Shown one piece after another: positions 13,920 through 22,624 of a stretch of DNA of 36,999 bases. The notes beneath the pieces are model-generated. The model was not told the origin of the DNA. It saw only the letters and a program-made list of their open reading frames with translations, and did no database searches. Each line of letters begins with the position of its first letter. Position 1 is the stretch's first letter. The stretch is from positions 1-36,999 of the forward strand of contig DXAA01000010.1 in the NCBI GenBank assembly GCA_019117285.1, in the 5' to 3' direction. Both the position numbers and the translations under genes were made by a program. The stretch is from Candidatus Limosilactobacillus intestinigallinarum. Its GTDB lineage: Bacteria; Bacillota; Bacilli; Lactobacillales; Lactobacillaceae.

Positions 13920-14627
13920 TTAGAAGGTCGGTTCGATCTTGAGGGCTTCCTGACGGCTGAAATCAGCGGCGGGGTACTTATTCTTCAGGGCCCGCAGAAG
14001 CAGGGTTTTGGCGATCTCGCCATTGCGGGTCAGGATCGGCCCGTGGAAGTAGGAACAGTAGGTGGACTTGTAGATAGCGCCCTCGGTGTGGTCCTCACCG
14101 TTGTTACCGTGGCCGGTGACGACCATCCCCAACGGTTTCTCATCCTTACCGATGAAGGTCCGCCCGTTGTGATTCTCAAAGCCATGGTATTCCTGACCAG
14201 TCTCTGGATTCTTGATGGTGATATCACCGATGAATCGATTGTTATCCTGGCTGAGGGTGTAGTGGTCGAGGATCCCGAGCCCCGGGATCTTCTCACCGTT
14301 GGCACCGATGTAGTAGTGGCCCAGTAGTTGGTAGCCACCACAGATGGCCAGCATGGGTTTGTTGTCGTTGATGAACTTTGCAATGCCGGTCTTCTTGTTA
14401 GGCAGGTCACGGGAGACAACGAGTTGTTCGTAGTCCTGACCACCACCGAAGAGGGCCAGGTCAAAGTCATCGGGGTTGAATTGGTTATCGATACTGATGA
14501 CCTCCACGGCGATATCAGCATCCATCTGCTTAGCGTAGTAGCGCAGGGCAATGATGTTACCAACGTCACTGTAAGTATTGAGCAGGTCGCCATAGAGGTG
14601 GGCGAGCCGAAGATGATACTTAGCCAT
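13920..14627 (-). CDS. gatD: Lipid II isoglutaminyl synthase, glutaminase subunit GatD
   Basis: 235 residues. GatD releases ammonia from glutamine, which MurT uses to amidate the D-Glu of the lipid II stem peptide. The class I amidotransferase nucleophile is in LAICGGYQLLG (C96) and the catalytic His in SYFHGPIL (H195). FGGGQDYEQ and the overall length match known GatD proteins. The ATG shares an A with the murT stop (TAATG), typical of tight coupling in this complex. Codons are GC-ending. Confidence 0.95.
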   Translation of the reverse strand: MAKYHLRLAHLYGDLLNTYSDVGNIIALRYYAKQMDADIAVEVISIDNQFNPDDFDLALFGGGQDYEQLVVSRDLPNKKTGIAKFINDNKPMLAICGGYQLLGHYYIGANGEKIPGLGILDHYTLSQDNNRFIGDITIKNPETGQEYHGFENHNGRTFIGKDEKPLGMVVTGHGNNGEDHTEGAIYKSTYCSYFHGPILTRNGEIAKTLLLRALKNKYPAADFSRQEALKIEPTF

Positions 14628-15967
14628 TAGTCCATTCCACCTTTCTTGATGTATTCCTTTTCAGCCAGGAGCTTGCGCAGTTGCAACATGGCCGTGTAAC
14701 TGGCCAGAATGTAGACGTGCTTGGTTGGCATCTGCTTGATCTTGTCGACAACCTTGGCCAGGTCCGGTTCATGCCAGACGTTGTCGATCCCCGCCATCGT
14801 CAGCCGGGTCGTGATGTCCTTGTAGCGCTCACCACCGGTCATGTATTGGGGAATCTGGTGGGTCGCCAGTTTTTCAAAGTCACCATCCCAGATCCAACTG
14901 GTGTCAATCCCGTCGGCATAGTTGGCGTTGAGGAGGAAGGCAAAGCTGAATGGCTGGGGATCAGTCTCAATCATGTCGAGGACCTGGTTGAGGCCAACCG
15001 GGTTCTTGACCAGGATGATCGTGACCTGTTTGCCATCGACGTTGATGATCTCCTGACGACCAAAGACCCGCTCGTCGGATTCGAAAGCATGCTTGATCTG
15101 TTCAGGGGCAACCCCCATGAAACGGCCCAGGGAGTAAGCGGCCAGGGCATTGTAGATGTTGTAGAGACCGCCGATCCCGATTGTGTACTGGTGGCCATCG
15201 ATCTCGAAGGTCGAGTTAGTTGGCGTGAGCTTATCGAGCTTGGTGACACTGTAGGTCAGCTGCGGGCGCTTAAAGCCACAGTGCGGGCAGAAGTAGTCAC
15301 CCAACCCGGCATAGGTTCGCATGTGATACTGGAGGATGTGCTGGCACTTTGGGCAAAGCAGCCCGTCGGTGTTGGCCGGGGCATTGAAGGCCGGTCGGTG
15401 CTCATGGTTGAAACCGTAGTAGATGATCGGGTTGGGCAGGTCCTTACTATGGAAGAGTTGTTCGTCGCCGTTGGCAATGATCGTTGCCTTGGGGGCCAGC
15501 TTAACCCCGCGGAGGATCTTCTTATAGGTGGTGTAGATCTCCCCGTAACGGTCCATCTGGTCACGGAAGATGTTGGTGAACACGAAGGCCTTAGGGGTGA
15601 TGTAACGACAGACGATCGGCACGTTAGCCTCGTCGACCTCAAGGACTGCCAGCCCCTTCTTCTTGGCCCGGGGGGCAGTGATGAAGGTCGTCACAATTCC
15701 CTGCTCCATGTTCGAACCGGTGGGATTGGTGAGCACCTGGTCGTACTTTTCCCGCAGGACCCGGACACTCAGCGCCGTGGTCAGGGTCTTACCGTTGGTT
15801 CCGGTGATGATGACCAGGTCATACTTTTTACTGAAAGACTGGAGAATATTAGGGTCGAGCTTAAGCGTGAGTTTACCGGGGAGGGAGCTTCCGCCATGCA
15901 TGAAGGTGTGGAGGAACCAGTAACTGGACCGGCCAGCAAACTCAGCAAATGAACTTCGAATTGACAT
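14627..15967 (-). CDS. murT: Lipid II isoglutaminyl synthase, Mur ligase-like subunit MurT
   Basis: 446 residues. This is the ATP-dependent half of the MurT/GatD complex on the cytoplasmic face, which converts D-isoglutamate to D-isoglutamine in lipid II; amidation aids cross-linking and resistance to defensins and lysozyme. The Mur P-loop TGTNGKT (55-61) and TNIFRDQMDRYGE are visible. A four-cysteine zinc ribbon, CPKC (205-208) and CPHC (227-230), is inserted in the central domain, as in other MurT proteins. The ATG at 15967 follows AAAGGAATTGT. It leads a minus-strand operon diverging from tdk. Confidence 0.95.
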   Translation of the reverse strand: MSIRSSFAEFAGRSSYWFLHTFMHGGSSLPGKLTLKLDPNILQSFSKKYDLVIITGTNGKTLTTALSVRVLREKYDQVLTNPTGSNMEQGIVTTFITAPRAKKKGLAVLEVDEANVPIVCRYITPKAFVFTNIFRDQMDRYGEIYTTYKKILRGVKLAPKATIIANGDEQLFHSKDLPNPIIYYGFNHEHRPAFNAPANTDGLLCPKCQHILQYHMRTYAGLGDYFCPHCGFKRPQLTYSVTKLDKLTPTNSTFEIDGHQYTIGIGGLYNIYNALAAYSLGRFMGVAPEQIKHAFESDERVFGRQEIINVDGKQVTIILVKNPVGLNQVLDMIETDPQPFSFAFLLNANYADGIDTSWIWDGDFEKLATHQIPQYMTGGERYKDITTRLTMAGIDNVWHEPDLAKVVDKIKQMPTKHVYILASYTAMLQLRKLLAEKEYIKKGGMD

Positions 15968-16087
15968 CGAGACAATTCCTTTCTTAATGAGATTAAATAC
16001 CGTTTAATTTTAAGCTTTACAGGAGTAAAAAGAAAGTTATTCGGCCAAAATACTTTTCCCTGAACGAGGGGCCGGGGATGGTTAGTA

Positions 16088-16116
16088 TTTAAAAGCATCC
16101 CGATTTTGGATATAAT
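16088..16116 (+). promoter_or_regulatory. tdk operon promoter
   Basis: TTTAAA (16088-16093) and a perfect TATAAT (16111-16116) are 17 bases apart, 32 bases upstream of the tdk start. The divergent murT transcript begins in the same intergenic region. Confidence 0.65.
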
Positions 16117-16148
16117 GAAGAGTACTATGCAATAAAGGAGTATCCATC

Positions 16149-16736
16149 GTGGCACAGCTATTTTTTAAGTATGGAGCAATGAACTCGGGTAAGTCGATCG
16201 ATATCCTGAAGGTTGCCCACAACTACGAGGAGCAGGGCAAGCCAGTGGTCCTGATGACCAGTGGGATTGATGACCGGTCGGGCCAGGGCGTGATCGCCAG
16301 CCGGATTGGCCTCAAGCGGCGGGTGACCCCAGTCATGGATGACACTGACATCTATGCATATGTCAAGGGCATCGACCACCCAGTCTACTGTGTACTGATT
16401 GACGAAGCCCAGTTCCTGAAGAAACACCACGTCCTCCAGCTGATCAAGATCGTGGATGAACTCAACATCCCCGTGATGACGTTTGGGTTGAAGAACGACT
16501 TCAAGAACGAGCTGTTCGAGGGCTCCAAGTACTTGTTGATCTATGCTGACAAGATTGAAGAGATGAAGACCATCTGCTGGTTCTGCCCCCACAAGGCGAC
16601 GATGAACCTGCGTATTCACGATGGCAAACCGGTCTATGAGGGTGAGCAGGTGCAGATCGGGGGGAATGAATCCTACTATCCCGTTTGCCGCAAACACTAC
16701 TTTCACCCCTTACTAGACCAAGGACAGGAGGAATAA
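16149..16736 (+). CDS. tdk: Thymidine kinase
   Basis: 195 residues, type II thymidine kinase, phosphorylating thymidine to dTMP with ATP for salvage. The P-loop GAMNSGKS lies at 9-16, the catalytic base region at LIDEAQFL (E86), and a zinc site near the C-terminus (CWFCPH ... CRKH). The length matches the family. The start is a GTG at 16149, after AAAGGAG. It begins the tdk-prfA-prmC-ywlC cluster, an order shared with Bacillus and other lactobacilli. Confidence 0.96.
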   Translation: MAQLFFKYGAMNSGKSIDILKVAHNYEEQGKPVVLMTSGIDDRSGQGVIASRIGLKRRVTPVMDDTDIYAYVKGIDHPVYCVLIDEAQFLKKHHVLQLIKIVDELNIPVMTFGLKNDFKNELFEGSKYLLIYADKIEEMKTICWFCPHKATMNLRIHDGKPVYEGEQVQIGGNESYYPVCRKHYFHPLLDQGQEE

Positions 16737-16742
16737 GTTTTT

Positions 16743-17831
16743 ATGGAAATGAAGGACATCTTCGATAAGTTGCAGGCGGTGGCCGACCGCTACGACGAAT
16801 TGAACGAACTGATCAGTGACCCGGCCGTGATTGCCGACTCCCAGCGCTTCATGAAGCTCTCCAAGGAGGAGGGGAGTCTGCGGGAGACCGTTGAGAAGTA
16901 CGACGAATACAAGAAGGTCACCCAGACGATTGCTGACGACGAGGAAATGCTTCGTGAGACCGACGACCCCGACCTGACGGCGCTGACCAAGGATGAATTA
17001 AGCGACGCCAAGGATCAGCAGGCCAAGCTGGAGAAGGAGCTGGAGGTGCTCCTGATCCCGAAGGACCCGAACGATGATAAGAACATCATCATGGAGATCC
17101 GCGGGGCAGCTGGTGGTGACGAGGCCAGCCTCTTTGCTGCCGACCTCTACAACATGTACCTCCACTACGCCGAACGCCAGGGCTGGAAGGTCGAGGTGGT
17201 CGACAAGAACGAGACCGAGGTTGGGGGCTTCAAGGAAATTGCCCTGATGATCACCGGGGACAAGGTCTACTCCAAGCTGAAGTTTGAGAACGGGGCCCAC
17301 CGGGTCCAGCGGGTCCCGGTCACGGAATCCGCCGGCCGGGTTCACACCTCTACCGCCACGGTTGGGGTGATGCCTGAGGCCGAGGACGTCGATGTGGAGC
17401 TGGACCCAAAGGACATCCGGGTCGACGTTTACCGGTCCAGTGGTGCCGGTGGTCAGCACGTCAACAAGACGTCATCGGCGGTCCGGATGACCCACCTGCC
17501 GACCGGAATCGTGGTTGCCATGCAGGATGAGCGGTCCCAGCAGCAGAACCGGGCCAAGGCCATGCGGATCCTGAAGTCCCGGGTCTACGACTACTACCAG
17601 CAGAAGGAACAGAGTGCCTACGACCAGAAGCGGAAGGACGCCATTGGGACCGGGGACCGTTCTGAACGGATCCGGACTTACAACTACCCGCAAAACCGGG
17701 TCACGGATCACCGGATCGGTTTGACCCTCAATAAATTGGATAAGATCATGGCCGGTGACCTCGATGAGATCATCGAGGCCCTGATCGTGGCTGACCAGAC
17801 CAAGAAGCTGGAACAACTGCGCAATGAATAG
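16743..17831 (+). CDS. prfA: Peptide chain release factor 1
   Basis: 362 residues. RF1 recognises UAA and UAG in the ribosomal A site and triggers peptide release. The stop-codon recognition tripeptide PVT is at about 192-194 and the catalytic GGQ at 236-238 ([11 protein letters not shown]), whose Gln is methylated by the product of the next gene. The start ATG follows AGGAGG by 11 bases; a second in-frame ATG two codons later cannot be excluded. It overlaps prmC by eight bases. Confidence 0.98.
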   Translation: MEMKDIFDKLQAVADRYDELNELISDPAVIADSQRFMKLSKEEGSLRETVEKYDEYKKVTQTIADDEEMLRETDDPDLTALTKDELSDAKDQQAKLEKELEVLLIPKDPNDDKNIIMEIRGAAGGDEASLFAADLYNMYLHYAERQGWKVEVVDKNETEVGGFKEIALMITGDKVYSKLKFENGAHRVQRVPVTESAGRVHTSTATVGVMPEAEDVDVELDPKDIRVDVYRSSGAGGQHVNKTSSAVRMTHLPTGIVVAMQDERSQQQNRAKAMRILKSRVYDYYQQKEQSAYDQKRKDAIGTGDRSERIRTYNYPQNRVTDHRIGLTLNKLDKIMAGDLDEIIEALIVADQTKKLEQLRNE

Positions 17832-18690
17832 CAACGCGCAGACCTACTTTGCGGTTCAACGTTGGGCCAAGGAGCAGCTGGCGGGGACGGATGTCGATCC
17901 AGAAGCGCCCCAGTTCTTGCTGCAGATGCGGCATGGTTGGGATGCTACCCACCTGCTCCTCCATAATCGGGATCGGGTGCCAGCAGAGGAATTAGCCTGG
18001 TTTCATCAGGCAGTCCAACGGTTGCTAGCCCATGAGCCGGCCCAATACATTGCTGGTCAGGCACCGTTCTACGGACGGACCTTTGCCGTCAATTCGGCGG
18101 TCCTGATTCCGGAGGCGGAAACGGCCGAACTGGTTGAGTGGGTGTTAGCCAAGCTGCCCGATCGGCCCCTAAAAGTCTTGGACCTGGGAACCGGCAGCGG
18201 GGTGATCGGGATCACGTTGGCCCTGGAACGTCCCCACTGGCAGGTGACCCTGAGTGACGTTTCACCGGCGGCCTTAACGGTGGCGCGCCAGAACGTCCGT
18301 CGCTTTGGTTTGAACCTGTCGGTAGTCGAAAGTGACCTCTTTAACGGACTGGCCGGTCAACAATTTGACCTGATTGTGACCAATCCGCCCTACATTGATC
18401 CGGCGGCCACCGGCTTGATGGACACGGCGGTGCTGAAGTATGAACCAGACTTGGCCCTGTTTGCCGATGAGGCCGGCCTCGGCTTCTATCACCGGCTCTT
18501 TACCCAGGCCGGGGATCACCTGAGCGCGGCCGGGCAGCTGTTTGGTGAGACCGGCTTTGACCAGGAGCAATCGATTCAGGAGTTGCTCCACCGTTGTGAC
18601 CGCCACGCAAGAATTGAGACCCGCCATGATGTGGCAGATAAGATGAGGATGATACACGTATGGGATTTTTCAGGCGCAGGAGGAAATTAG
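17824..18690 (+). CDS. prmC: Release factor glutamine N5-methyltransferase
   Basis: 288 residues. It transfers a methyl group from S-adenosylmethionine to the GGQ glutamine of RF1 and RF2. A helical N-terminal substrate-binding domain precedes a Rossmann methyltransferase core with [12 protein letters not shown] (119-130) and the NPPY motif (187-190) that binds the target Gln. The start overlaps the end of prfA, so enzyme and substrate are coupled. The product ends with a short basic-free tail just before the ywlC ribosome-binding site. Confidence 0.96.
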   Translation: MNSNAQTYFAVQRWAKEQLAGTDVDPEAPQFLLQMRHGWDATHLLLHNRDRVPAEELAWFHQAVQRLLAHEPAQYIAGQAPFYGRTFAVNSAVLIPEAETAELVEWVLAKLPDRPLKVLDLGTGSGVIGITLALERPHWQVTLSDVSPAALTVARQNVRRFGLNLSVVESDLFNGLAGQQFDLIVTNPPYIDPAATGLMDTAVLKYEPDLALFADEAGLGFYHRLFTQAGDHLSAAGQLFGETGFDQEQSIQELLHRCDRHARIETRHDVADKMRMIHVWDFSGAGGN

Positions 18691-18695
18691 CGAGA

Positions 18696-19724
18696 ATGGA
18701 TACCAAGATTTTTCAATTGAGTGAGATTGACCAGGCGGCCGCCGCCATCAAGGCCGGCCAACTGGTGGCTTTTCCGACCGAGACCGTCTATGGGCTTGGT
18801 GCCGACGCAACGAATGAGGATGCCGTCAAGAACGTTTACCTGGCTAAGGGCCGGCCGAGTGACAATCCATTGATTGTCCACGTCAACTCGGTGGCCATGG
18901 TGGAACAATACGCGGCCGAGATTCCGGACAACGCCCGTAAGCTGATGAAGGCGTTTTGGCCGGGGTCACTGACGATCATCTTGAAGATCAAGAAGCACGT
19001 CCTGTCCAAGACGGTCACCGGGGGACTGAAGACGGTGGCTTTCCGTTTCCCAGACTGTCAGCCGACCCTCGACCTGATTGCCAAGGCCGGTGTGCCGATG
19101 GTTGGTCCATCGGCCAACACGTCCGGTAAGCCAAGTCCGACGACGGCCCAACACGTCTACCATGACCTGCACGGCAAGATTGCCGGGATCCTGGATAACG
19201 GCCCAACCCGGGTCGGCGTTGAATCGACGGTCCTGGACATGTCTACGGACCAGCCAGTAATCCTGCGGCCGGGTGCGGTCACCAAGAAGGATATTGAGCG
19301 GGTGATCGGTTCGATCGATGTTAACCACCACAAGGTTGGCAAGAATGAGACCCCTAAGGCTCCGGGGATGAAGTACAAGCACTACGCCCCGAATGCCCAG
19401 GTCTACATCGTTGATGGGGGCACCGATTGGGCTGACGTGGTCAAGTGGATTCAGGCGCAACCCTTTGACGTTGGTATGATGGCCGAGGAAAAGATCCTCC
19501 AGCAGGCGACCCTGCCGATGAATGCAGTTCAGTTCTCGTTAGGAACCGGGATCCAGGACGCCAGTGCCCGCCTGTTTGATGGTCTGCGGCAGTTTGATGA
19601 CCAGCCAAACGTCAAGGCGATCGTTACCGAAGCCTTCCCCGCTCAGGGACTCGGTGGGGCCTACATGAACCGCCTCAATAAGTCCGCCGGTGGGGTGCAT
19701 TTTGACCCGTCGATGGTCAAATAA
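18696..19724 (+). CDS. ywlC: L-threonylcarbamoyladenylate synthase (Sua5/YwlC type)
   Basis: 342 residues. It makes threonylcarbamoyl-AMP from threonine, bicarbonate and ATP, the first step of the t6A modification of tRNAs reading ANN codons. The N-terminal YrdC domain shows FPTETVYGLGADA, GRPSDNPLIVHV and GPSANTSGKPSPT; the C-terminal Sua5 domain follows a linker with APGMKYKHYAP. An upstream ATG at 18660 would overlap prmC, but the ATG at 18696 follows AGGAGG and matches the usual family N-terminus, so I chose it. glyA, which often follows this gene in Firmicutes, is absent here. Confidence 0.95.
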   Translation: MDTKIFQLSEIDQAAAAIKAGQLVAFPTETVYGLGADATNEDAVKNVYLAKGRPSDNPLIVHVNSVAMVEQYAAEIPDNARKLMKAFWPGSLTIILKIKKHVLSKTVTGGLKTVAFRFPDCQPTLDLIAKAGVPMVGPSANTSGKPSPTTAQHVYHDLHGKIAGILDNGPTRVGVESTVLDMSTDQPVILRPGAVTKKDIERVIGSIDVNHHKVGKNETPKAPGMKYKHYAPNAQVYIVDGGTDWADVVKWIQAQPFDVGMMAEEKILQQATLPMNAVQFSLGTGIQDASARLFDGLRQFDDQPNVKAIVTEAFPAQGLGGAYMNRLNKSAGGVHFDPSMVK

Positions 19725-19754
19725 ATGGCGGTAAATTAACGGCTTGAATAATTG

Positions 19755-19797
19755 TGAGAAGTTAGACAAAGAGGCTTTGTCACTTCTCATTTTTTTT
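19755..19797 (+). terminator. Terminator of the tdk-ywlC operon
   Basis: TGAGAAGT-AGACAAAG pairs with CTTTGTC-ACTTCTCA around a three-base loop, and eight Ts follow. The 3' arm carries the -35 box of the upp promoter. Confidence 0.92.
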
Positions 19798-19805
19798 GGT
19801 AGAAT
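19777..19805 (+). promoter_or_regulatory. upp promoter embedded in the terminator
   Basis: TTGTCA (19777-19782, in the hairpin's 3' arm) and TAGAAT (19800-19805) are 17 bases apart. The start codon lies about 30 bases further on. Confidence 0.7.
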
Positions 19806-19835
19806 AGAGAAGAAATTCAAAGGAGTGTATTAGGC

Positions 19836-20471
19836 ATGGGCAAGTTTGAAGTTATTGATCACCCACTGATTCAGCACAAGTTGACGATGATTCGGGACAA
19901 GAACGTTGGGACCAAGTTCTTCCGGGAAACGGTTAAGGAAATCTCAACTCTGATGGCCTACGAGGTGGCTCGTGACATGCCACTCAAGGATGTTGAGGTT
20001 GAGACCCCGATCGCCAAGACTACCAAGAAGGAATTGGCTGGTAAGAAGGTTGCCATTATTCCAATCCTGCGTGCCGGCCTGGGGATGGTTGATGGAATGA
20101 CCGACCTGATTCCAGCAGCGAAGATTGGGTTCATTGGGATGTACCGTGACGAAGAGACCCTGAAGCCGCACGAGTACTTCGTCAAGCTGCCAAATGACAT
20201 CACGGAACGGCAACTGTTCATCGTTGACCCGATGTTAGCTACTGGTGGTTCGGCAATGATGGCGATTGAAGCCTTGAAGAAGCGGGGCTGCCAAGAGAAG
20301 AACATGAAGTTCGCCTGCCTGGTTGCCGCACCAGAAGGGGTCAAGGCCGTTCGGGAAGCCTACCCAGACGTTGACATTTACGCTGCCGGCCTTGATGACC
20401 ACCTCAACAGCGATGGTTACATTGTTCCTGGCCTGGGTGATGCCGGGGACCGGCTCTTCGGTACTAAGTAG
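19836..20471 (+). CDS. upp: Uracil phosphoribosyltransferase
   Basis: 211 residues. It makes UMP from uracil and PRPP, the main uracil salvage route. The PRPP-binding loop DPMLATGGS is at 131-139, [13 protein letters not shown] binds substrate, and the C-terminal [13 protein letters not shown] closes the uracil pocket. The ATG follows AAAGGAG. It has its own promoter and terminator; codon use is intermediate, with many CCA and GGT codons, suggesting good expression. A uracil permease gene lies 2 kb downstream. Confidence 0.98.
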   Translation: MGKFEVIDHPLIQHKLTMIRDKNVGTKFFRETVKEISTLMAYEVARDMPLKDVEVETPIAKTTKKELAGKKVAIIPILRAGLGMVDGMTDLIPAAKIGFIGMYRDEETLKPHEYFVKLPNDITERQLFIVDPMLATGGSAMMAIEALKKRGCQEKNMKFACLVAAPEGVKAVREAYPDVDIYAAGLDDHLNSDGYIVPGLGDAGDRLFGTK

Positions 20472-20487
20472 TCACCGACCAATGATT

Positions 20488-20533
20488 AAAAAGTGTTTAC
20501 GAAGATCATAAGATTTCCGTAAACACTTTTTTA
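20488..20533 (+). terminator. upp terminator
   Basis: AAAAAGTGTTTACG pairs with CGTAAACACTTTTTT around an AT-rich loop. The stem has A/T tracts on both sides. Confidence 0.9.
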
Positions 20534-20577
20534 TTTGGCAGATGATAGTAAAATAGCCACAAATAATTCGTAAGGGA

Positions 20578-21699
20578 ATGTCCAAATTGTTGAATCTATC
20601 CTGGCTGCGCAGCAAGCGATGGCTGTTGGTGGGATTACTTATCCTCGGTGTCATTAGCGTGGCCTTTACAATGAATAACCAGCGTTTCTACCGGCGCCCG
20701 ATCGCCAGGGTGGTCAAGGTGACGGCGGTGGGCCGACCACGGCGGACCAGTGACCAGTTCAAAAACGTTGACCACCAGTACGACCAGCGGATCGTGGCCG
20801 TGATGGAAAACGGGGCCAACCGGGGTCGGCAGGTACTGCTCAGTAACACCTACAGTGACTCCCGACCGATGGACCAGCGTTACCGGGTCGGTAACCAGGT
20901 CTTTTTAAGCCAGGTGCGGCATCACGGTCACCAGCTTACGGCCAACATCACCGGCTATAAGCGGGACACGGTCCTGGTGACGGTGGCCTGGCTGGTAATC
21001 TTCATCCTCCTGGTGACGATGGGGAAGGCGGGGGCCTGGGCCCTGACCAGCGTGATCGTCAACGCCCTCCTCTTCATCCTGGCGGTGACCCTCGACCTGC
21101 ACAACAATGGTGAGCACATCATGGGGATCTTTAGCTTCCTCACGGTCGTCTTCGCCTTCGTCAGCCTCCTCCTGGTTCTGGGACCAAGCAAGAAGATGCT
21201 GGCCACCTTCAGTGCGACCGTGATTGGGACCTTCGCCGCACTCGGCGTCAGTCTCCTCGTCTTTTCCTGGACCCACCAGCGGGGCATCTACTATGAGTCG
21301 ATGCAGTACGTCACCCAGGTGCCCCGGCCACTCTTTTTGGCCGAGACCCTACTGGGATCCCTGGGGGCGGTGATGGATGAGTCCAGTGACATTATCGCCA
21401 CCCTGTTTGAGCTCAAACAGCTGGAGCCAACCGTCAGCCCGCGTCAGTTATTCATGTCCGGCCGGAACGTCGGTAAGTCGATCATGGGGCCACTGATCAA
21501 CGTCCTCTTCCTGATTTTCATGGCCGATACCTTCACCTCCAGCCTGCTCTATATTAAAAACGGCAACTCCTGGGGATACACCTTCGCCATGAACATGAGC
21601 CTGGGGACTGTGCAGAGCCTGGTCTCCGGAATCGGGATTGTGCTGGCGGTTCCCCTGGTCAGTGCCTTTGGCGCATTATTATTAGGGAGGCGATCTTAG
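20578..21699 (+). CDS. YibE/F-family membrane protein (first of a pair)
   Basis: 373 residues. A TM helix at about 15-32 is followed by an extracellular domain of about 100 residues (to about 135), then a bundle of about seven hydrophobic helices typical of YibE/F proteins (TVLVTVAWLVIFILLVTMG, DESSDIIATLFELK). The function of the family is not established. The ATG at 20578 directly abuts the Shine-Dalgarno AAGGGA; TTG codons at 20587 and 20590 have normal spacing and may be the true start. The stop is immediately followed by the second YibE/F gene, so they form a two-gene operon, probably a hetero-oligomeric membrane complex. Confidence 0.85.
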   Translation: MSKLLNLSWLRSKRWLLVGLLILGVISVAFTMNNQRFYRRPIARVVKVTAVGRPRRTSDQFKNVDHQYDQRIVAVMENGANRGRQVLLSNTYSDSRPMDQRYRVGNQVFLSQVRHHGHQLTANITGYKRDTVLVTVAWLVIFILLVTMGKAGAWALTSVIVNALLFILAVTLDLHNNGEHIMGIFSFLTVVFAFVSLLLVLGPSKKMLATFSATVIGTFAALGVSLLVFSWTHQRGIYYESMQYVTQVPRPLFLAETLLGSLGAVMDESSDIIATLFELKQLEPTVSPRQLFMSGRNVGKSIMGPLINVLFLIFMADTFTSSLLYIKNGNSWGYTFAMNMSLGTVQSLVSGIGIVLAVPLVSAFGALLLGRRS

Positions 21700-22488
21700 A
21701 TGACCACGATTACTGCACTGGGCCTGGTCCTGATGGTCCTGATGATCTTAGTTGGCGGAAAGCAGGGCTGGACGGCCTTTTTAAGCCTGTTGCTCAACTT
21801 CGGTTTCCTCTACTTTGCCATGGTCCTGATCGCCTTTCATGTCCCACCGCTATTTGTCACGGTGGTGACCGGGGTGACGATTCTGGCGATCACCATCTTC
21901 ATGGGGGAGGACGACCTGCGCACCACGGTGACGGCCTTCTATGCATCGCTGATCGTTATGGCCCTGCTGATTGCCTTCATCATCCTGATCGAGCACTGGG
22001 CCCTGGTCCAGGGCTTTGGTACCGAGGATAGCGACGACCTGGAGGGAATGTCGATTCTGATCGGAATCAGTTACCTGAAGGTCGCTGTGACGGTAACGGT
22101 CCTGAGCACGTTGGGGGCGATCGCTGAGGCCGCCATGGCGATCGCCTCGGGTCTGACCGAGGTCCTAGAGAACCACCCGGATATCAGCAACGCCCGCTTG
22201 ATCAAGAGTGGGATGGCGATCGGTCGGCAGATCATCGGCACGACCTTCAACACCCTCTTCTTCGGGGTCTTCGGTGGCTTCTTGGCCCTCTTCATCTGGT
22301 TTGCGGGGCTGCATTATTCCCTGGGGACGATTATGAATAACAAGATCTTTGTGGCCGAGATGTTGGAAATCTTGATCTCCTTCATCGGTGTCCTGATCAC
22401 GGTGCCGATGACCGCCTGGGTGATGACCAGGCGGCGCACCCACCTGGTTGACAGTCGCAATCAAAACAACTATGATAAACACAATTGA
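21700..22488 (+). CDS. YibE/F-family membrane protein (second of a pair)
   Basis: 262 residues beginning on the base after the stop of the preceding gene, with GGGAGG in that gene's last codons as ribosome-binding site. Six to seven membrane helices are predicted; it lacks the extracellular domain of its partner and corresponds to the membrane core only. EDSDDLEGMSILIGISYLK parallels the acidic segment of the first protein. The role is unknown; transport or envelope functions have been guessed for the family. The 3' end carries the TTGACA/TATGAT promoter of the downstream uracil permease. Confidence 0.85.
   Translation: MTTITALGLVLMVLMILVGGKQGWTAFLSLLLNFGFLYFAMVLIAFHVPPLFVTVVTGVTILAITIFMGEDDLRTTVTAFYASLIVMALLIAFIILIEHWALVQGFGTEDSDDLEGMSILIGISYLKVAVTVTVLSTLGAIAEAAMAIASGLTEVLENHPDISNARLIKSGMAIGRQIIGTTFNTLFFGVFGGFLALFIWFAGLHYSLGTIMNNKIFVAEMLEILISFIGVLITVPMTAWVMTRRRTHLVDSRNQNNYDKHN
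22448..22476 (+). promoter_or_regulatory. pyrP promoter inside the end of the YibE/F gene
   Basis: TTGACA (22448-22453) and TATGAT (22471-22476) have a 17-base spacer. Transcription would start at about 22483, just upstream of the attenuator. Confidence 0.8.
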
Positions 22489-22495
22489 AAGAGAA

Positions 22496-22606
22496 ACCTT
22501 TAATTGGGTCCCGTGAGGCCCTCAAGGTGCGTGATAACGGTGGATTAGGTGATTGATCCGGTAAAAAGCAGCCTCGGGGCCCCATGGTGCCCGTGGCTGC
22601 TTTTTA
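22496..22606 (+). promoter_or_regulatory. PyrR-binding attenuator of the uracil permease gene
   Basis: ACCTT (22496-22500) pairs with AAGGT (22524-22528) and GGG with CCC, presenting TCCCGTGAGGCC at 22509-22520. This fits the PyrR recognition loop UCCNGNGAGGYU except for its last base. A strong intrinsic terminator lies at 22563-22606 (AAAAAGCAGCC pairs with GGCTGCTTTTT). GGCCC near 22517-22521 can pair with GGGCC in the terminator's 5' arm as an antiterminator. UMP-bound PyrR would favour the terminator and lower permease expression when pyrimidines are plentiful. Confidence 0.85.
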
Positions 22607-22624
22607 TCTTTAAGGAGGGATACG

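Noticed and set aside
14681-15952. Long plus-strand open frame (423 codons) opposite murT
   Set aside because: It is the mirror of a high-GC, G/C-ending coding region. The product is rich in Val, Asp and Leu without domains, and the minus-strand frame is unmistakably murT.
22496-22606. T-box or purine riboswitch before the permease gene
   Set aside because: There is no T-box sequence or purine aptamer core; the UCCNGNGAGG loop identifies a PyrR-type attenuator.
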